NCBI RefSeq assembly: GCF_019890635.1
Contig: NZ_JAIOAB010000026.1
Coordinates: 1 to 64,000, forward strand
Source: Streptomyces sennicomposti
Lineage (GTDB): Bacteria > Actinomycetota > Actinomycetes > Streptomycetales > Streptomycetaceae
Length of the DNA stretch: 64,000 nt
Direction: 5' to 3'
Shown: positions 60,754 to 64,000 of the stretch, one piece after another
Layout: each line of letters starts with the position of its first letter
Position numbering within the stretch: the stretch's first letter is position 1
Translations under genes and position numbers: made by a program
Notes under the pieces: model-generated
Databases searched by the model: none
What the model saw: only the letters and a program-made list of their open reading frames with translations
Told to the model about the DNA's origin: nothing

Positions 60754-62183
60754 CCGCCGAACGTACCGATACCGTGCCCTCCCCCGGTGTGCAGCCACGG
60801 GACGGCCAGCTCACCCCCGTCTCGGTCGTGCCGCCGCGCGGCCCGGCCACCGCCTTCCGCTTCCCCGCCGTCCGCCGCCCGGCCCTGCCGGGCACCCGGC
60901 CGGCGCTGCTCGTCGCGGACGGCGTCGCCGCCCTGACCGGCGCCTTGGCGCTGGCCGAGGGCCGGCGCCAGCCGCTGCTGGTCGCCCTGCTGGTCGCCTG
61001 CTCGCTGCTGCTGCGCCCGCGCGGCGCCCGGCGGCCCGCGCCGGGCCTGCTGGAGGAACTGCCCGCCGTATGGGGGCGGATCACGGTCGCCTGGCTGGCG
61101 CTGGCCGCGCTCGCCGCGGCGTACGGGCCCGGGCACCCGCTGCCCCCGCGGACCGTGGTGACCGGCCTGGTCGTGCAGGCGGTGGCGTGCTGCGCGCTGC
61201 GCGGCGCCGTGCACGGGCGGCGGCGCGCCGCGCTGCTGCGCCACCCGCACCCGGCGCTGGTCGTCGGCCCGGTGGCGGGCGCGCAGCGCGTGGCCGCCGC
61301 CGTGCTGCGCCACCCGCGGTGCGGGGCGCGGCCGGTGGGGATCGTCGCCGGGCAGCCGGACGGCGCGGAGGGCCTGCCGGTGCTGACCACCGGCGAGGAG
61401 GTCAAGCGCGCGGTCATCCAGAACGGGGTGCGCGCGGTGCTGGTCCTCGGGCCCGAGGCGCGCGCCGAGCAGGAGCCGCTGCTGCGGGCGCTGGCCGAGT
61501 CGGGCTGCCGGGTGTGGGAGCTGGACGCCGGCTGCCCCGCGTACGCGGCGGGCGAGCGGCTGGCCGGGTTCCCCTGCCGGCTCCTGGACCTGGCCCCGGC
61601 GCGCCGCGAGGGCGTCGGCAAACGGGTGCTGGACGTGCTGGTGTCCGGGGTGCTGCTGGCGCTGGTCAGCCCGCTGCTGCTGGTGTGCGCGGTGGTGCTG
61701 CGGATCAGCGACGGGCCGGGCGTGGTGTTCCGTCAGGAGCGCATCGGCCGCGACGGCCGGCCGTTCACGCTGCTGAAGTTCCGCACCCACCGCCCGGTGG
61801 ACGAGCACGAGTCGGCGACCCGGTGGAGCGTGGCGAACGAGCACGAGATGCGCCGCTTCTGCCGGATGCTGCGGCGCACCTCGCTGGACGAGCTGCTCCA
61901 GCTGTGGAACGTGCTGCGCGGCGACATGAGCCTGGTCGGCCCGCGCCCCGAACGCCCCTACTTCGTCGCCCAGTTCAGCCAGGCCTACCCCGGTTACGCG
62001 GCCCGGCACCGGATGCGGGCCGGGCTGACCGGGCTCGCCCAGGTCAACGGGTTGCGCGGCGACACCTCGATCGAGGACCGCAGCCGGTTCGACAACGCCT
62101 ACATCGACGACTGGTCCCTGTGGCAGGACGTGTGCATCCTGCTGCGCACCGCCGTGGCGCTGGTCCGTCCCACGGGGAGCTGA
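60750..62183 (+). CDS. Polyprenyl glycosylphosphotransferase
   Basis: A 477-aa sugar transferase of the WbaP/CpsE type. The N-terminal half has four to five helices and a CoA-binding-like cytoplasmic fold. The C-terminal bacterial sugar-transferase domain starts KRVLDVLVSGVLLALVSPLL and has FRQERIGRDGRPFTLLKFRT, SLDELLQLWNVLRGDMSLVG and PRPERPYF. It starts an exopolysaccharide repeat by attaching hexose-1-phosphate to undecaprenyl phosphate. Start is a GTG that overlaps the glycosyltransferase stop. Confidence 0.92.
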   Translation: MTAERTDTVPSPGVQPRDGQLTPVSVVPPRGPATAFRFPAVRRPALPGTRPALLVADGVAALTGALALAEGRRQPLLVALLVACSLLLRPRGARRPAPGLLEELPAVWGRITVAWLALAALAAAYGPGHPLPPRTVVTGLVVQAVACCALRGAVHGRRRAALLRHPHPALVVGPVAGAQRVAAAVLRHPRCGARPVGIVAGQPDGAEGLPVLTTGEEVKRAVIQNGVRAVLVLGPEARAEQEPLLRALAESGCRVWELDAGCPAYAAGERLAGFPCRLLDLAPARREGVGKRVLDVLVSGVLLALVSPLLLVCAVVLRISDGPGVVFRQERIGRDGRPFTLLKFRTHRPVDEHESATRWSVANEHEMRRFCRMLRRTSLDELLQLWNVLRGDMSLVGPRPERPYFVAQFSQAYPGYAARHRMRAGLTGLAQVNGLRGDTSIEDRSRFDNAYIDDWSLWQDVCILLRTAVALVRPTGS

Positions 62184-62188
62184 GCGAC

Positions 62189-63595
62189 GTGAGCCTCGCC
62201 CTGACGGCGCTCCCGCGCCGCCCCGCCGCGCCGGCGCCGGTCGCCGCGGCGGTGGCCGTGGTCGCGCTGCTGGCCCTGCCCGTGTCGCCGGGCGGCGCGG
62301 AGCCCGCCGACGTGCTCTCCGCGCTGATGGTGCTGTACTGCCTGGTCCTGGTGGTGCGCGAGCGGCGGCGTCCGCTGCCGCCGGCCGCGGCGCTGCTGCT
62401 CGGCCTGCCGGTGGTGGGCCTGGCGCTGGCCGCGATGGGCGCCTCCTCCGCGGCGGCCGGGCTCGCCGGGCTCGGCCGCTATCTCCAGATCTTCGTGCTG
62501 GTCCCGGCGGCGGTGCTGCTGCTCGTCCGCGACCGGTCCGGATTCCGGCTGCTGGCCTGGTCGTTCGTGGGGCTCGCCCTGGTCCAGGGGACCGTCGGGG
62601 TGCACCAGTACGTCACCCGGACCGGGGCCTCCTACCAGGGCGAGGACGTGCGGGCGGTCGGCACGTTCGGGCCGCAGGACGTGATGGGCATGGCCACGGC
62701 GGTGGCGCTCGGCCTGGTCTGCGCGGTCGGGATCGCGCTGGGCCGCTCGCCGCTGCGGCAGCGGGCGCTCGCCGCCGGGTGCGCGCTGGTCCTGTCGGCG
62801 CCGCTGGCGTTCTCCTTCAGCCGGGGCGCGTGGATCGCCACCGTGCTGGCGTGCTCCGTGCAGCTGGTGCTGGCGGGGCCGCGCCGGGCGCTGGTGACGG
62901 CCGCCGCCGTGGCCGCCGCGGGGGTGGTGCTGGTGGGCGGGTTCGGCGCGGGCTCGGCGCAGTTGCAGCAGCGGCTCGGCAGCATCGCGCAGGTCGCCGA
63001 CGCCCCCGACCAGTCGGTGATCGACCGGTACACCCTGTGGGCGTCCGCCGTCGGCATGTGGCGCCGGCACCCGGTGACCGGGGTCGGGCTGAAGGGCTTC
63101 CCCGAGTACCGCGACGGCAACGCCAGTGTGGCGCTGTCCTCGGGCGCCGAGGTGGCGGGCGCGGGCGCGGCGTACCGGCGCCAGCCGCTGCTGTCGCCGC
63201 ACAACATGTACCTGCTGCTGCTGAGCGAACAGGGCCTGGTCGGGCTGGTCGCGCTGGCCGGGGGCTGGCTGGCGCTGCTGGTGTGCGCCGTACGGCGGCT
63301 GCCGCGCGTCCGCGACGGCGGCGATGGCGGGGGTGGCGGCGGCCGTGGTGACGGGGGTGCCGAAGGGGGCGGGCGCGGTGACGAGGGTGCCGACGGGGGT
63401 GGGCTCGACTGCGGGCTGGTGGCCTGCGGGCTGATCGTCTGGCTGCTGACCGACTTCGCCTACGGCGACATCGGCGGCCCCTCGACCCTGCTGACCGGAC
63501 TGGCCCTCGGCCTCACGGCGTGGTGGGCCCTGTCCGGCGGCCACGCGCCGCGCGAACTCACTGCGACCCGTACCGAGGAGGCGGTGACGCGATGA
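62189..63595 (+). CDS. O-antigen ligase/polymerase-like membrane protein
   Basis: A 468-aa polytopic protein with about ten helices and a large periplasmic loop containing RYTLWASAVGMWRRHPVTGV and GLKGFPEYRD, the Wzy/RfaL-type ligase signature. A Gly-rich run (about residues 373-406) sits in a cytoplasmic loop. It should polymerise or ligate exopolysaccharide repeats. GTG at 62189 lies 6 nt after the previous stop; the 3' end overlaps the last gene by ATGA. Confidence 0.85.
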   Translation: MSLALTALPRRPAAPAPVAAAVAVVALLALPVSPGGAEPADVLSALMVLYCLVLVVRERRRPLPPAAALLLGLPVVGLALAAMGASSAAAGLAGLGRYLQIFVLVPAAVLLLVRDRSGFRLLAWSFVGLALVQGTVGVHQYVTRTGASYQGEDVRAVGTFGPQDVMGMATAVALGLVCAVGIALGRSPLRQRALAAGCALVLSAPLAFSFSRGAWIATVLACSVQLVLAGPRRALVTAAAVAAAGVVLVGGFGAGSAQLQQRLGSIAQVADAPDQSVIDRYTLWASAVGMWRRHPVTGVGLKGFPEYRDGNASVALSSGAEVAGAGAAYRRQPLLSPHNMYLLLLSEQGLVGLVALAGGWLALLVCAVRRLPRVRDGGDGGGGGGRGDGGAEGGGRGDEGADGGGLDCGLVACGLIVWLLTDFAYGDIGGPSTLLTGLALGLTAWWALSGGHAPRELTATRTEEAVTR

Positions 63596-64000
63596 CCGTG
63601 AGACCTCCGTCCGTTCCGGACCCCGCGCGGGGTCCGGGCTCCGGGACGGCTGAATCCGTGACCGGGGCGCCCACGCCGGGCGCGGAAGCGACCGGGCCGG
63701 GCGCTGGGGTGCCCAAGCCGGGTGCCGGGGTTCCCAGGCCGGGAGCCGGGGTGCCGAAGCCGGGCGCGGAAGCGACCGGGCCAGGCGCCGGGGTGGCCGA
63801 GCCGGGCGCCGGGGCGCCGAAGCCAGGCGCGGAAGCGACCGGGCCAGGCGTCGGCGTACCCAAGCCCGGCGCGGAGGCGACCGGGCCAGGCGCCGGGGTG
63901 GCCGAGCCGGGAGCCGGGGCGCCCAAGCCAGGAGCCGGGGTACCCACGCCGGATGCCGGGATGTCCAAGCCGGGCGCCAGGGTGTCCAAGTCCGGTGCCA
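63592..64000 (+). CDS. Start of an EPS-operon gene with a 7-aa repeat region, cut by the window edge
   Basis: Overlaps the preceding gene (ATGA). The first 25 residues are normal (MTVRPPSVPDPARGPGSG...), then from about 63670 to the window end runs a 7-residue Pro-Gly-Ala repeat (PGAEATG, PGAGVPK, PGAGVAE variants), which is a 21-bp DNA minisatellite. A flippase or transferase often follows in such loci, but the domain lies beyond the edge and no function can be seen. Confidence 0.7.
   Translation, partial: MTVRPPSVPDPARGPGSGTAESVTGAPTPGAEATGPGAGVPKPGAGVPRPGAGVPKPGAEATGPGAGVAEPGAGAPKPGAEATGPGVGVPKPGAEATGPGAGVAEPGAGAPKPGAGVPTPDAGMSKPGARVSKSGA
63676..64000 (+). repeat. 21-bp minisatellite encoding PGAxxxx heptads
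   Basis: About 15 imperfect copies of a 21-bp unit, each coding a seven-residue PG(A/V)xxxx heptad. Three motif types alternate (GAEATG-, GAGVPK- and GAGVAE-like). The run extends past the window edge. Confidence 0.85.

Noticed and set aside
63676..64000. CRISPR array
   Set aside because: The units are contiguous 21-bp coding repeats without spacers, in frame with a gene.

Overview
The window is high-GC actinobacterial chromosome, almost certainly Streptomyces. Codon third positions are strongly G/C and GTG starts and ATGA/GTGA overlaps are frequent. The gene content also fits: a chaplin, the dynamin pair DynA/DynB beside a second SSB, TTA codons limited to a few genes, and a CsnR-type chitosan-oligosaccharide operon. 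The order malQ - csn operon - glnX/glnH/pknG - ettA - ssbB/dynBA - chaplin resembles the S. coelicolor core around SCO2649-SCO2685; this is recalled synteny, not computed.

Region 1 (1-9.8 kb): a poly-G run at the edge, an FAD monooxygenase, a small membrane protein, a repeat-containing small protein coupled to malQ, a PadR/ABC/FtsX unit, an HNH protein and an MscS channel. Region 2 (9.8-16.7 kb): csnR-csnE-csnF-csnG-csnH-csnK, a ROK repressor, sugar ABC importer, GH4 enzyme and amino-sugar kinase, with a visible promoter and a CsnR-like palindrome. Region 3 (17-28.4 kb): an amino-acid-sensing phosphorylation operon, glnX (4 TM), glnH (periplasmic binding protein), a 440-aa helical protein carrying a TTA codon, pknG, a PP2C phosphatase, a VWA protein and an FHA protein. 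The last two of these signalling enzymes and pknG carry, or are linked by, zinc ribbons and Gly/Pro-rich stretches. Region 4 (28.5-37.7 kb): a PCMT-like methyltransferase, a truncated haemoglobin, and two very large FtsX-like permeases with an ATPase that ends in an AbrB-like tail.

Region 5 (37.9-46.5 kb): ettA with a thioesterase and a hypothetical gene, a HAD protein, a regulatory patch (anti-sigma-like ATPase, ABM protein and XRE-TPR regulator around a perfect palindrome), and a sortase-anchored thioester adhesin. Region 6 (46.6-54.7 kb): ssbB, dynB, dynA, tRNA-Arg(UCU) and an exonuclease-BRCT-BRCT-TerD fusion. Region 7 (54.8-58 kb): a run of small secreted proteins including a chaplin, each followed by a strong hairpin. 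Region 8 (58.3-64 kb): the start of an exopolysaccharide locus (secreted protein, glycosyltransferase, polyprenyl glycosylphosphotransferase, O-antigen-polymerase-like protein) that runs off the right edge inside a gene opening with a 21-bp minisatellite.

No insertion sequence, prophage, CRISPR array or rRNA is visible. The best candidates for something incompletely described are the expanded PknG module with its TTA-bearing partner, the ABC ATPase with the AbrB-like tail, and the exonuclease-BRCT-TerD fusion.
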